Assembly (NCBI GenBank): GCA_963825585.1
Contig: CAWGTX010000001.1
Location: 868,001-932,000 of the forward strand
Length of the DNA stretch: 64,000 bases
Source: JAOUGY01 sp963825585
GTDB taxonomy: Bacteria > Actinomycetota > Acidimicrobiia > Spongiisociales > ZC4RG35
Direction: 5' to 3'
The stretch's first letter is position 1; each line of letters begins with the position of its first letter. The notes below the pieces were generated by a model. That model made no database searches and was not told the origin of the DNA. It saw only the letters and a list, made by a program, of their open reading frames with translations. The translations under genes were made by a program, and so were the position numbers. Shown here piece after piece: positions 52,549 through 62,086 of this stretch.

Positions 52549-54002
52549 ACGGCACCCGGTTCGCAGAACCGCAGCGGCTGAGCGGGCTGACGATGCTGCT
52601 CGGCCCGGTGAAGACCATCCAGGGGTGGCTGTTCCCGATCGTCGTGGCGCTGTTCCTCGGTCGGGGTGACGGGCGGGCGTTCGGAGGCATCGGGCTCGTC
52701 CTCTTCATCGTGGTGGTGAGCGTGGTCCGCCAGGCACTCGAGCTGCTCCGGCTCCGTTGGTGGGTGGCGGACGGCTCGTTCGAACTCCGCAGCGGCATCC
52801 TTCAGGTCGAAACGCGGTCGGTGCCGCTCGGGAGAATCCAGAACGTCGACCTCCTGGAGCCGTTGCTGCCGAGGGTGCTGAGCCTTGCCGAGGTGAAGAT
52901 CGAGACCGCCGGAGGCTCCGGCACCGATCTCGTCCTCCGCTACATCGCACGAGAGGTCGCGGTGGAGCTGCGTGAGGTGCTCGCGACCAGAGCGCCGGAA
53001 TCCGAGGTGGAACCATCGTCCAATCTGCTGTTCTCGGCCCCCACCTCCGAGCTGTTGGTCGCCGGTGCCACCGGCAACCAGATCGGAGCCCTCATCGCCG
53101 TGGCCGGCGTCATGTGGGGATGGTCGATCGACCTGGGTTTCGACGTGGGCACCGTGATCGAGGATGCCGGCGAGGTGGCGCTGGGGATCGGTCCCGTCCT
53201 CGTGGTCGGGGTGTTCGTGGTGATGATGATCCTGGTGGGCTGGGTGGTGTCGATCGGGGGAACCCTGCTCCGCTACCACGGGTTCGTGCTCACCGAGTAC
53301 GGCGTCGATCTGCGTCGTGAACACGGGCTGCTCACAAGATCATCAGGTGTGATCCCCATCAGCCGGGTGCAGGCTGTGCGTATCGAACGTCCGCTCATGC
53401 GCCGTTTCGTCGGCCGCGCCACGATCATGGCCGACACCGCCGGCTCGGTCACCGCCAGTGCCGATACCGGAAGTGGCGTGGTGGCTCCGATCATCCGCAA
53501 CGCCTCGCTCGATCCTCTGGTGGAGCGGGTGCTCGGCCTCGAGGGGCCGTTCGAGAACCAACTGCGCTCGGTGAGCCCGCTGGCCGTGCGTCGTATGTTC
53601 GTCGGTGCCGCCGCGGAGGTTCTCGTCACGTTCGGGCTGTTGGCCATCTGGCGTCCCGTCTTCGCCTGGGGTATCCCGATGGGTTTGGCGCTCGGGTACC
53701 TGTGGGCGAAAGCGGCCTACCGAGCGATCGGCTACCGGATCGATGACCAGCTGATCGTGGCACGCTCCGGCGTGCTGACGCGCCGCACCTGGCTGGTCCC
53801 CGTCGCCAAGGCGCAATCGACGGTGGTCCGCGCCAATCCGTTCCAACGCCGCCTCGGGTTGGCCACGCTGTCGATCGACACCGCCGGGCCGGGTAGCAAG
53901 GAAGTGGTGATCATCGATCTCGACCGCGACATCGCCGATGCGCTCGCCGTCGACCTGGCCCACAGGTCGGCTGCATTCGGCCTGGTCTCGGACGGGGTGT
54001 GA
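52545..54002 (+). CDS. Multi-bPH2-domain membrane protein (YdbT-like)
   Basis: A 485-residue membrane protein with three bPH2 units: 'WWVADGSFELRSGILQVETR', 'GFVLTEYGVDLRREHGLLTR' and 'GYRIDDQLIVARSGVLTRRT', each followed by the 'RIQNV/RVQAV/KAQSTV' segment, and three pairs of membrane spans. GTG at 52545 overlaps the preceding stop by four bases. Possible envelope or resistance role by family association only. Confidence 0.87.
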   Translation: MNGTRFAEPQRLSGLTMLLGPVKTIQGWLFPIVVALFLGRGDGRAFGGIGLVLFIVVVSVVRQALELLRLRWWVADGSFELRSGILQVETRSVPLGRIQNVDLLEPLLPRVLSLAEVKIETAGGSGTDLVLRYIAREVAVELREVLATRAPESEVEPSSNLLFSAPTSELLVAGATGNQIGALIAVAGVMWGWSIDLGFDVGTVIEDAGEVALGIGPVLVVGVFVVMMILVGWVVSIGGTLLRYHGFVLTEYGVDLRREHGLLTRSSGVIPISRVQAVRIERPLMRRFVGRATIMADTAGSVTASADTGSGVVAPIIRNASLDPLVERVLGLEGPFENQLRSVSPLAVRRMFVGAAAEVLVTFGLLAIWRPVFAWGIPMGLALGYLWAKAAYRAIGYRIDDQLIVARSGVLTRRTWLVPVAKAQSTVVRANPFQRRLGLATLSIDTAGPGSKEVVIIDLDRDIADALAVDLAHRSAAFGLVSDGV

Positions 54003-54116
54003 GTTCGGTCCGCTCTGGCGCCTGCACCTCGAGGTCTCGCGGACAGGGGTCGGGCGGCGGAGATCCTCTCGGCGGAGCGGTCAACACGTGAACAGGACCG
54101 GAATCGGGGTTTGGCC

Positions 54117-54148
54117 TGTTGACTCGTCGACTTGTTGACCTGTTGACC
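54117..54148. repeat. TGTTGACC/CGTCGACT octamer x4
   Basis: Four 8-base copies in the 267-base gap before leuS. No T-box-like or other leader structure was recognised in that gap. Confidence 0.9.
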
Positions 54149-54269
54149 ATCCCTGGACACGTCCGGTCAGCTGTGCCTATCCGCTCGACCTCCTCGTGTG
54201 GCGGGTTCGCCGCCTCCACCCGTCATAACCCGCTGGGAGGCGTCTCGGGACGCGATTAGCCTCGCCTGG

Positions 54270-57014
54270 ATGCGCTACGACCACCTCGAGATCGAACCAA
54301 AATGGCAGTCCGCCTGGAGAGGCGAGGGGCTCTACCGATCCAGGGTGGATTGGGACAGGCCCAAACACTACGCCCTCACCATGCTGCCCTACCCGTCGGG
54401 CGACCTCCACATCGGCCACTGGTACGCCATGACCCCCTCTGATGCCCGCGCCCGCTACATGCGGATGAAAGGGTTCAACGTGCTGTTCCCGATGGGCTTC
54501 GACGCCTTCGGGCTTCCCGCCGAGAATGCCGCCGTCCAGCGCAACATCCATCCGGCCACCTGGACCTACGCCAACATCGAACGGATGAGGCGCCAACTCG
54601 AGTCCATGGGCGCCATGTTCGATTGGGAGCGTGAGGCCATCTCATGTGATCCGTCGTACTACAAGTGGACCGAGTGGCTCTTCAAGCAGATGGCCGCCAA
54701 CGGCATCGCCTACCGGGGCGAAGCGATGGTCAACTGGTCACCGACCCTGCAGACGGTTCTGGCCAACGAGCAGGTGATCGACGGCAAGGACGAGCGCACC
54801 GGCCAGCCGGTGATCCAGAAGATGATGGAGCAGTGGTTCTTCGCCATCACGCGCTACGCCGACGAGCTGCTGGGCTTCGACGACATCGACTGGCCCGACC
54901 CGATCCGGATGATGCAGAAGAACTGGATCGGACGCTCCGAAGGCGCCCGGGTGGCGTTTCCCGTGCAGGGTATGGACGAGTCGATCACGGTGTTCACCAC
55001 CCGGCCCGACACCCTGTGGGGGGCGACCTTCATGGTGCTGGCCCCGGAACACCCCCTGGTCGATCAGATCACCACACCCGACCAGGCCGAGGCGGTGGCC
55101 GAGTACCGGGCACTGGCGGCCGGACGCACCGAGCTGGAACGGCTGTCGGAGAACAAGGACAAGACCGGTGTCTTCACGGGTGGCCACGCCATCAACCCGG
55201 TCAACGGCCATCCCATCCCTGTGTGGATCGCCGATTACGTCCTCGTCTCGTACGGCACCGGCGCCATCATGGCGGTGCCGGCTCACGACCAGCGCGACTT
55301 CGAGTTCGCCCGCGCCTTCGGCCTCGAGATCGTGCCCGTCATCCAGCCGGCCGGTCAGGAGCGGCAGTCGGCTTCCGAGATGGAGGAGGCCTTCGTCGGC
55401 CCCGGCGTGATGGTGGACAGCGGCCCCATCGACGGGGTCGAGACCACCGACGCCAAGGGACGTGCCAACCCCTCCGTCGCCGCCGCCATCGACTGGCTCG
55501 AGGCGGAAGGTCATGGAACCGAGTCGATCAACTACCGCATCCGCGACTGGTTGATCTCCCGTCAGCGGTACTGGGGTTCGCCGATCCCGATGATCCATCG
55601 CGCCGATGGAACCGTCGAACCGGTACCGGACGACCAGCTCCCGGTGGTGCTGCCCGAGGACGTCGAGTTCGAGGGTCGCAGCCCGCTCACCACCTATGAG
55701 CCATTCCTGAACACGGTCGACTCCGACGGGAATCCCGCCCGGCGTGAGACCGACACACTCGACACCTTCATGTGTTCGTCGTGGTACTGGTTCCGGTATC
55801 TGTCTCCCCAGCTCGACACCGCCCCGTTCGATGCCGAGGAGGCGGCCTACTGGTTGCCGGTCGACACCTATACCGGTGGCGCCGAGCACGCCGTTATGCA
55901 CCTCCTGTACGCCCGCTTCTTCGTCAAGGCGATGCGCGACATGGGTCTGTTCGCGGAGGCCGACGCCATCATGCGCGCACACGGTCGCGACCCCGAAGGC
56001 GCCTTCGACGAGCCGTTCATGATGCTGCGCAACCAGGGACAGGTGTTGGGCGAGGAACGTCAGGGTGACACCCTGGTGGTCGACGGCGAGCTGGTCGATG
56101 GACGGGTTGTCGCCACCGCGGTCCGGGTGGAACCGGGGGCCGGGTCGGAGGCGGGAGTGGCGGTCGGTGAGCTCATGCGTCGCACCGAGAACCTCCTCCA
56201 GATCCAGACCGATTCCGGACTGGTGGGCGTGGAGGTTCCCGCCGCCGCCGCGGTGTCGATCCCTTCGATCCCGGGCGACAACGACGTGACCCAGCTCAAG
56301 CATCACCTCGAGGTGCAGCGGATGTCCAAGTCGAAGGGCAACGTCGTCAACCCCGACGATCTGGTGGCCCGCTACGGCGCCGACACCGTTCGCACCTATC
56401 TGATGTTCGCCTACGAGTGGCAGAAGGGCGGCCCGTGGGATTCCCGAGGGATCGTCGGGGCTCGGCGGTTCATCGAGGACGTGTGGCGGCTGGGCTCGGT
56501 CGACTACACGCCCGGGGAGGTGTCCGAGCGCGCCGACACCGGTCTGCGACGAGTGGTCCACCAGACCATCGCCAAGGTCGATGCCGACATGGCCGAGTTC
56601 AAATGGAACACGGCCGTGGCGGCGCTCATGTCGCTGCGCAACGACCTCCAGGAGGCGCTCAAAGCGGCTGCCGTTTCGAAACGAGTGTGGGCGGAGGCGA
56701 TCGACACCCTCGTCCAGCTGCTCGCCCCCATCGCCCCACACGTGACCGAGGAGGTGTGGCGTCTGCGACACGATGGTTCCGTGCACCTCCAGTCCTGGCC
56801 GGTCGCCGACCCCGATGCGGCCCGCGACGAGGTCGTCACCATGGTCGTCCAGGTCAACGGCAAGGTCCGCGACCGCCACGAGGTCCCCGCCGACATCTCG
56901 GCCGCCGACGCCGAAGCCCTCGCACTCGGATCCGAACGCATCCAGACCTGGATCGAATCCGGTGTCCGCAAAGTGATCAGCCGGCCACCGAATCTGGTCA
57001 ACATCGTGGTGTGA
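54270..57014 (+). CDS. leuS: Leucyl-tRNA synthetase
   Basis: Charges tRNA-Leu. 914 residues: HIGH motif as 'PYPSGDLHIGHWY' (about residues 42-54), 'NWSPTLQTVLANEQV', editing domain CP1 with 'VFTTRPDTLWGATF' and 'AVPAHDQRDFEFA', 'WYWFRYLSP' and KMSKS as 'VQRMSKSKGNVVNP'. An insertion with an unusual Gly/Val/Glu stretch ('GDTLVVDGELVDGRVV') lies before KMSKS, within the normal variation of actinobacterial LeuS. The ATG at 54270 is chosen; an earlier GTG or ATG would add about 24 residues. Confidence 0.96.
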   Translation: MRYDHLEIEPKWQSAWRGEGLYRSRVDWDRPKHYALTMLPYPSGDLHIGHWYAMTPSDARARYMRMKGFNVLFPMGFDAFGLPAENAAVQRNIHPATWTYANIERMRRQLESMGAMFDWEREAISCDPSYYKWTEWLFKQMAANGIAYRGEAMVNWSPTLQTVLANEQVIDGKDERTGQPVIQKMMEQWFFAITRYADELLGFDDIDWPDPIRMMQKNWIGRSEGARVAFPVQGMDESITVFTTRPDTLWGATFMVLAPEHPLVDQITTPDQAEAVAEYRALAAGRTELERLSENKDKTGVFTGGHAINPVNGHPIPVWIADYVLVSYGTGAIMAVPAHDQRDFEFARAFGLEIVPVIQPAGQERQSASEMEEAFVGPGVMVDSGPIDGVETTDAKGRANPSVAAAIDWLEAEGHGTESINYRIRDWLISRQRYWGSPIPMIHRADGTVEPVPDDQLPVVLPEDVEFEGRSPLTTYEPFLNTVDSDGNPARRETDTLDTFMCSSWYWFRYLSPQLDTAPFDAEEAAYWLPVDTYTGGAEHAVMHLLYARFFVKAMRDMGLFAEADAIMRAHGRDPEGAFDEPFMMLRNQGQVLGEERQGDTLVVDGELVDGRVVATAVRVEPGAGSEAGVAVGELMRRTENLLQIQTDSGLVGVEVPAAAAVSIPSIPGDNDVTQLKHHLEVQRMSKSKGNVVNPDDLVARYGADTVRTYLMFAYEWQKGGPWDSRGIVGARRFIEDVWRLGSVDYTPGEVSERADTGLRRVVHQTIAKVDADMAEFKWNTAVAALMSLRNDLQEALKAAAVSKRVWAEAIDTLVQLLAPIAPHVTEEVWRLRHDGSVHLQSWPVADPDAARDEVVTMVVQVNGKVRDRHEVPADISAADAEALALGSERIQTWIESGVRKVISRPPNLVNIVV

Positions 57015-57030
57015 AATCACGGCTGGGCTC

Positions 57031-57160
57031 TGGCTGCTGGCTGCTGGCTGCTGGCTGCTGGCTAAGAGTTCCACGGTACTTTGGCCTCCCGTGGTTTTCT
57101 TCAGAAGCCCGAAGCCGAAGCCAGAAGCCCGAAGCCCGAAGCCCGAAGCCCGAAGCCAGA
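57031..57160. repeat. Composite element: GGCTGCT array + hairpin + GAAGCCC array (copy 2)
   Basis: GGCTGCT copies (57031-57062), then TTCCACGGTAC ... CCCGTGGT (CCACGG 57071-57076, CCGTGG 57089-57094), TTCTTCAG, and at least six copies of GAAGCCC/GAAGCCA (57104-57160). Same core as 42835-42920. It lies between leuS and a minus-strand gene. Confidence 0.85.
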
Positions 57161-57191
57161 CGCTAGAAGCCAGAGCCCAGAAGCCAGAAGC

Positions 57192-57593
57192 TCAATGCCC
57201 CGCGATCTCCCGCGCTTCGCTCTCGAGTGGGATCGCCAGATACGCCTGATAGTGGTCGAGGCCGTTGCGGCGGCCGGACAGGTATCCGCCCAGGTACTGG
57301 CGGGCGAATCCGAGGGTGCCGAGGCGCCGCCACTGGCGGACGTGGACCATCTCGTGGACGAGCAGATGGGCCAGCCGCCGCCGGTCACCGGTGAGCACGT
57401 CAGGTCGGACGTAGATCGCCCACGGCAGGGTCATCGCCGCCACCGGGCCTCGCCATGTCCTCACCAGCCAGGACGGGGCGGCTCGCACCGGGACCTGGTC
57501 GGCGTCGTCGAGACCACAGGCGTTGCACGCCGCCACGGGGTCGATACCTCCCGCCCGGAGCATCGTCGATGCCGGATAGTGGGGCCTACTCAA
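57192..57593 (-). CDS. Small HExxH zinc-metallopeptidase-like protein
   Basis: A 133-residue protein with 'LLVHEMVHVRQWRRLG' (zinc-binding HEMVH near residue 79) and 'LDHYQAYLAIPLESEAREIA', where the downstream Glu could be the third ligand, like DUF4157/peptidase M-type proteins. Cys pairs ('CNACGLDD') near residue 23. The TTG start at 57593 overlaps the ppk2 stop and has GGGAG eight bases upstream, so it is translationally coupled; an ATG 10 codons later is possible. Confidence 0.75.
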   Translation of the reverse strand: MSRPHYPASTMLRAGGIDPVAACNACGLDDADQVPVRAAPSWLVRTWRGPVAAMTLPWAIYVRPDVLTGDRRRLAHLLVHEMVHVRQWRRLGTLGFARQYLGGYLSGRRNGLDHYQAYLAIPLESEAREIAGH

Positions 57594-58404
57594 CGACGAC
57601 TCCCGTGAGATCGTCCTCGTTCTCCGGGTAGCTCATCTGGAGTGACTCGAGCGTGCTGACCAGGATCGAGGACACCAGCAGGTCGCGGAACCACTTGCGG
57701 TCGGCCGGGATCACATGCCAGGGGGCCCAGTCGGTGGATGTCGCCGACAGCATGGCGGCGAAGGCGGCCTGGTAGTCGTCCCAGCGTTTGCGTTCCTCGA
57801 GGTCGCCGAGCGAGAACTTCCAGTGTTTGGTTGGATCGTCGAGCCGGGCCTGGAGACGTTCCTTCTGCTCGTCCTTGGAGATGTGGAGGAAGAGCTTCAC
57901 GATGGTGGTGCCCTCGTCGACGAGCATCCGTTCGAACTCGTTGATGTGGCGGTACCGTTTCGACCAGCGATCCTCGGGGACGAGATCGTGGACCCGCACC
58001 ACCAGCACGTCCTCGTAGTGCGACCGGTTGAAGATCACGATCTCGCCGTTGCCCGGCACGCGATGGTGGACTCGCCACAGGTAGTCGTGGGCCAACTCCG
58101 CTTCGGTAGGCCGTTTGAACGAGGCAACCTTCACGCCCTGTGGGTTCACGCCATCGAAGACGTTTCGGATGGTGCCGTCCTTGCCCCCGGTGTCGGTCGC
58201 CTGGATGACCACGAGGAGCCGGTGCCTGCCCTGGGCGTAGAGGAGTTCCTGCAACTCCTCCAGTCGCGCGTTCAGCGCGTCGTGGGCGGACTCGCCCTCT
58301 GTCTTGCCGCCCTCGAATGAACCGGTCGAGCGCGGATCGATCGAAGAGAGTTCGACGGAGGCGCCAGGGCTGACGAGGAACGGCGAGAGGTCGAGGTTGC
58401 TCAT
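57586..58404 (-). CDS. ppk2: Polyphosphate kinase 2 family
   Basis: PPK2-type polyphosphate:nucleotide phosphotransferase, 272 residues. Walker A-like 'DTGGKDGTIRNVFDG' at residues 71-85, Walker B-like 'VIFNRSHYEDVLVVRVH', and lid 'RKWFRDLLVSSIL'. Uses polyphosphate to phosphorylate nucleotides. A basic 'KFSLGDLEERKRWDDYQ' helix is typical of class II/III-like members. ATG at 58404 or a GTG three codons upstream. Confidence 0.92.
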   Translation of the reverse strand: MSNLDLSPFLVSPGASVELSSIDPRSTGSFEGGKTEGESAHDALNARLEELQELLYAQGRHRLLVVIQATDTGGKDGTIRNVFDGVNPQGVKVASFKRPTEAELAHDYLWRVHHRVPGNGEIVIFNRSHYEDVLVVRVHDLVPEDRWSKRYRHINEFERMLVDEGTTIVKLFLHISKDEQKERLQARLDDPTKHWKFSLGDLEERKRWDDYQAAFAAMLSATSTDWAPWHVIPADRKWFRDLLVSSILVSTLESLQMSYPENEDDLTGVVVE

Positions 58405-58492
58405 GGTCGACACGGTAACGACCGCGAGTGAGAAGCCTCAAGGAGGTGGTGGGGCTGCCGATCCATGGGTAACGGCATACGTGGGGGTATGG

Positions 58493-58897
58493 GTGATCGA
58501 TACAGGGACCAGGGCGCCGATCAGATCGGTGGTCGTCGACGACGATCGCGACTTCCGGATGCTGGTGAGGATCTGGATGGAACGGATCCTCCCGGTTCGC
58601 TACGTCGTGGTGGGGGAGGCCGGCTCGGGAGAGGAGTGTCTCAACCTGGTGGATAGGCTCAACCCCGATCTGGTGCTCTTGGACCTCACGATGCCGCAAA
58701 CCAACTCCTACGACCTGATCGAGGAGATGCGGGCGAAACACCCCGACACCGACATCGTCGTGTTGTCGGGTTTCGACGCCGATCGGGTGGAGGCCCAGGT
58801 CCTCGCCAAGGGAGCCACGGGCTACCTCGAGAAGTGCGCCAACATCGCCCATCTGCGCGAGCGTCTCGACCGCATGGTGGGTCTGCCCGCCGTGTGA
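58493..58897 (+). CDS. Response regulator receiver domain protein
   Basis: A 134-residue receiver-only protein: 'VVVDDDRDFRMLVRIW', phospho-acceptor Asp in 'LVLLDLTMPQ', Ser in 'VVLSGFD' and Lys in 'TGYLEKCANI'. No DNA-binding domain. The start is uncertain: GTG 58493 is used here, GTG 58481 is possible, and the strongest ribosome site (AAGGAGG at 58440) matches neither. Together with the histidine kinase at 18.8 kb it could be part of a phosphorelay, without direct evidence. Confidence 0.82.
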   Translation: MIDTGTRAPIRSVVVDDDRDFRMLVRIWMERILPVRYVVVGEAGSGEECLNLVDRLNPDLVLLDLTMPQTNSYDLIEEMRAKHPDTDIVVLSGFDADRVEAQVLAKGATGYLEKCANIAHLRERLDRMVGLPAV

Positions 58898-58985
58898 GCC
58901 CGGGTCGTGGACACGACCCTCTGGCGCCCGGTCGCTTCGTGCGATAAGTAGATCCCGACGCCCGTGGGAGGGCTCGAGGTCTCGA

Positions 58986-59552
58986 GTGGACGAATCCAAG
59001 TGGCGTCTGGTTGGCGTCGCCTCGTTGGTCGCTGCAGTGCTGGTGGGTGCGGCGGTCGGCTTCGGCGGCCGACCCCAGGTTGTTCCCACGCCGAGGGCCG
59101 GCCCGTCGTTGTCGGTCGACCCTGCCGCTCCGGCCGAGATCGTGGTGCATGTGGCGGGGGCAGTGGCTCGTCCCGGCCTGGTTCGGGTCCCGATCGACTC
59201 CCGGGTCGCCGACGCGGTCGCCGCTGCCGGGGGAGCGACGTCGGAAGCCGCCCTCGCCGCCATCAACCTGGCGGCCCCGCTCAGCGACGGCACCCAGGTG
59301 GTGGTCCCCTCGTCCGCCATCGCCGGGGATCCGGCATCCGGCGGGGCCGCTGACGACGGACGAGTCCGGGTCAACCAAGCCGACGCCGACGAATTGGACG
59401 CGTTGCCCGGGGTGGGGCCGGTGCTGGCAGAACGGATCGTGGCCTACCGCGACGAGAACGGCCCGTTCGAGTCCACCGAGGACCTGCTCGATGTCCCGGG
59501 AATCGGTGAGTCGAAACTCGAGACGATGCGCGAATCGATCGCGGTGCCGTGA
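58986..59552 (+). CDS. comEA: ComEA-like DNA-binding competence protein
   Basis: Membrane-anchored receptor for transforming DNA, 188 residues: one N-terminal span ('LVGVASLVAAVLVGAAVGF'), a SLBB/soluble-ligand-binding domain ('IVVHVAGAVARPGLVRVP'), and a C-terminal pair of helix-hairpin-helix motifs ('INQADADELDALPGVGPVLA'-type; here 'VNQADADELDALPGVGPV' and 'DLLDVPGIGESKLETM'). comEC follows with a GTGA overlap. Confidence 0.93.
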   Translation: MDESKWRLVGVASLVAAVLVGAAVGFGGRPQVVPTPRAGPSLSVDPAAPAEIVVHVAGAVARPGLVRVPIDSRVADAVAAAGGATSEAALAAINLAAPLSDGTQVVVPSSAIAGDPASGGAADDGRVRVNQADADELDALPGVGPVLAERIVAYRDENGPFESTEDLLDVPGIGESKLETMRESIAVP

Positions 59553-61712
59553 GCCAACTCGGTCGATCGTTGTGGCGGGCGGTCGCAGCCATGTGGATTG
59601 GCGCGTGGGCCGGGTTCGGCTGGGGATGGGCAGCGCTCATTCCGGCAATGGCTGTGCTGGGAGCCATGCTCGCCGTCGCCGGCCGGCGGGTCGCAACGAT
59701 TGCCGCGGTCGTCCTGCTGGGTGTGTGCTCGGGGGCAGCCGCTCAGTCCTTCGAGCAGGCGCAACTCGAGGCGCTCGGGTCCGACAGCCCTCGCCTCACC
59801 TTCCATGCCCAGGCGCTCTCAGACCCTCTCCCGGGCAGGTTCGGATGGCGTCAGGTGGTCCGCCCGACGGCTGTGGTGTCGAGCCCCGGCGTGGTCACTG
59901 CATGGCGAGGCCCAATCGCTCGTCGTCCACACCTCGGCTCCTATCGAGGCGGTGGTGGGCGACATCGTCGGGTTCTCTGGACGCATCCGTGCCCGGCCGG
60001 GCTTCGTGAAGCGGTTCCCGGTGGCCGGGATGGTCGACGAGCCCGCCCTTGTCCCGGTGGCGGTCGAGGCCGGGATGGTGCGGGGAGTGGCCAATCTGAT
60101 CCGGGCCCGCGTCCTGGATGACCTGGATCTCTCCGACCGTGGCGAGGCGCTCCTGGCCGGTTTCCTGGTGGGCGACACCACCGGTGTCTCCGACTCCGAT
60201 CTGGACTCGCTGCGCCGTGCCGGGCTCACCCACTATGTGGCCGTCTCGGGCAGCAACGTGGCGACCTTTCTGGCGTTGTGGTGGTTGGTGTTGGCTCCGG
60301 TGGCGCGTCATCCCCGGTTGCGGGCGGTGGCGGGGTTGGTGGGAGTGGTGGTGTTCGCCCTCATCACGAGGGCCGAGCCGTCGGTGGTGCGGGCGAGCGC
60401 CATGGTGTCGGTGCTGCTGGTGGGAAGACTGGTCGGTTGGGCGTTCGACCGGTGGACCGCCCTGGCTCTGGGAGTGCTGGGGTGTCTGGCGGTGTCAGGG
60501 CGGCTTTCCGTCGACGTCGGGTTCGCGTTGTCGGTGGCGGCGACGGTCGGGGTCATGTGGGGGGCGAACCGCTTGACGTTCGAGCCCAAGCCGGTGGCAA
60601 CGGTCGTGGGAGCGTCGTTGTCGGCGCAGGTGGCGGTGGCGCCGATCCTGCTGGCTGTGTTCGGGTCGATGCCACTGCTGAGCCCGCTCGCCAACCTGGT
60701 CGCTGCGCCGCTGGTGGCCTCATCGACCGCCATCGGCGGGGTGGGGGCGCTGGCGGATGTGCGCCCGCTGGTCTCGTTGGGATCGGTACTGGCGGACCTC
60801 GTGTTGTTCGTGGCGGAGCTCGCCGCTCCCTGGCCACAGGCCGGACCGGGACTGGTTGCGGTGGTGGGCATGGCAGGTCTGGCCGGGTGGCGATTCCCCG
60901 GGGTGCGGCCGGCCCTGGCGATGGTGACGGCCGCCGGTGTGGCCCTGGCCGTGTATCCGGCGGGAGCCCGTCTCGACATCCCGTCCGTCGTGTTCCTCGA
61001 CATCGGGCAGGGCGACTCCGAGCTGATCGTGGCCGACGGTTTCACCGTGCTCATCGATGGTGGGCCGGACCCGGTGGCCCTCGGCCGCAAGCTCGACGAC
61101 TACGGGATCGGCCGGATCGATCTGCTGATCGTGAGCCACGTGCATGCCGATCACATCGAGGGGTTGCGGGCAGTGGTCGGTGTCATGCCGGTCGGCGAGG
61201 TGTGGGCAGCGTTCGAAGGGCAGTCGACCCCGGCCGCCAGCTGGATCTCGGAGGCCGCTCCCGCCGCCGGTCTGTCGGTGGTGGCGCCGCCGGTCGGCAC
61301 GGTGGTGGAGCGGGGAGGGATCCGCCTCCAGGTGCTGGCCCCGTTGCGCCGGTACGCATCGCCCAACGACCAGTCGATCGTGATCCACGCCGACATCGGT
61401 GGCCGGCGTTTCCTGTTTCCCGGCGACATCGAGGTGATCGCCCAGGACGAACTGCGCGGACTCACAACCGACGTGCTGAAGGTCCCCCACCAGGGTGCGG
61501 CCACCTCCGACCCGGACTGGTTGGCTGAGGTGTCGGCCGAGATCGCCGTGATCAGCGTCGGTCCCAACGACTTCGGTCACCCCGCCGACTGGGTGATCGA
61601 AACCCTGGAAGCGTCCGGAGCGGTGGTGAAACGAACCGATCTCGACGGCGACGTGATCGTCGGCCCCGACGGTCTCACCGAGCCGCACCCGTGGTGGCAG
61701 CCGTGGAGATAG
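59549..61712 (+). pseudogene. comEC: ComEC DNA-uptake channel with frameshift near 59905
   Basis: ComEC carries single-stranded DNA across the membrane. The GTG at 59549 overlaps comEA's stop and begins a normal N-terminus ('WIGAWAGFGWGWAALIPAMA', then DUF4131 'LEALGSDSPRLTFHAQALS', 'PTAVVSSPGVVTAW'). Near 59905 the frame shifts: the next frame continues with 'SLVVHTSAPIEAVVGDIVGF', the competence domain ('THYVAVSGSNVATF') and a C-terminal beta-lactamase fold ('VSHVHADHIEGL'). Joined, the gene would encode about 720 residues, normal length. One base is inserted or lost at 'actgcatggcgagg'. Decay or sequencing error; if real, competence is probably off. Confidence 0.88.
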
Positions 61713-61714
61713 TC

Positions 61715-61741
61715 TTGTCCCCCACGGAGTGGGGGAAGGGG
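61715..61741. repeat. Left inverted repeat of the IS110 element
   Basis: TTGTCCCCCACGGAGTGGGG followed by GAAGGGG; perfect reverse complement of 63137-63163, and the similarity continues imperfectly inward to GCGGGGTAGGG on both sides. Confidence 0.85.
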
Positions 61742-61778
61742 CCCCCGTGAGGAACGAGCGGGGTAGGGGGGTTGAAAG

Positions 61779-61957
61779 CCCGCGAGATGACCTCGGCATA
61801 GCGTTCCGGATCGCGTGATCATGCTCGCGGGGGATAGGCACCCCTTTGTGTCATGCTGCCACGGGTGCCGGTCGTTCCCGGGGCTGACTCAAGGTAACCC
61901 TTGTCCACCCCTGTTGGTGTGACCTTGGTAGGGCTCGTCATGTCCCGGGAACGACCG
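61779..61957 (+). ncRNA. Candidate IS110 bridge RNA
   Basis: The 345-base non-coding left end contains two consecutive structured domains. Domain 1: CCCGCGAG (61779-61786) pairs with CTCGCGGG (61824-61831), with GATC/GATC inside. Domain 2: CGGTCGTTCCCGGG (61869-61882) pairs perfectly with CCCGGGAACGACCG (61944-61957), enclosing a 61-base loop with an inner AAGG/CCTT hairpin. A stem with large internal loops upstream of an IS110 recombinase is where bridge RNAs (target- and donor-specifying) are encoded. Loop assignment not possible by eye. Confidence 0.5.
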
Positions 61958-62086
61958 ACTCCAGTACGGGTCACCGTGTGACTTGATAGAAGACCCCCAG
62001 CAGTGTGTTACCAAAGGGCTGTCCACGGGGCTCGTACGTCACCCGCTCTGTCCACGCCGTCGAACGAGGAGTGTGAGCTGATCACA

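Noticed and set aside
54003..54269. T-box leader for leuS
   Set aside because: No T-box consensus, specifier arm or antiterminator was seen; the gap holds an octamer repeat instead.
57101..57388. Protein with 'LLASGFGL' repeats
   Set aside because: Translation of the GAAGCCC array running antisense into the metallopeptidase gene.
61715..61741. Ordinary terminator of comEC
   Set aside because: The hairpin could stop transcription, but the same 27 bases recur in inverted orientation beyond the transposase gene, so they are better explained as element ends.
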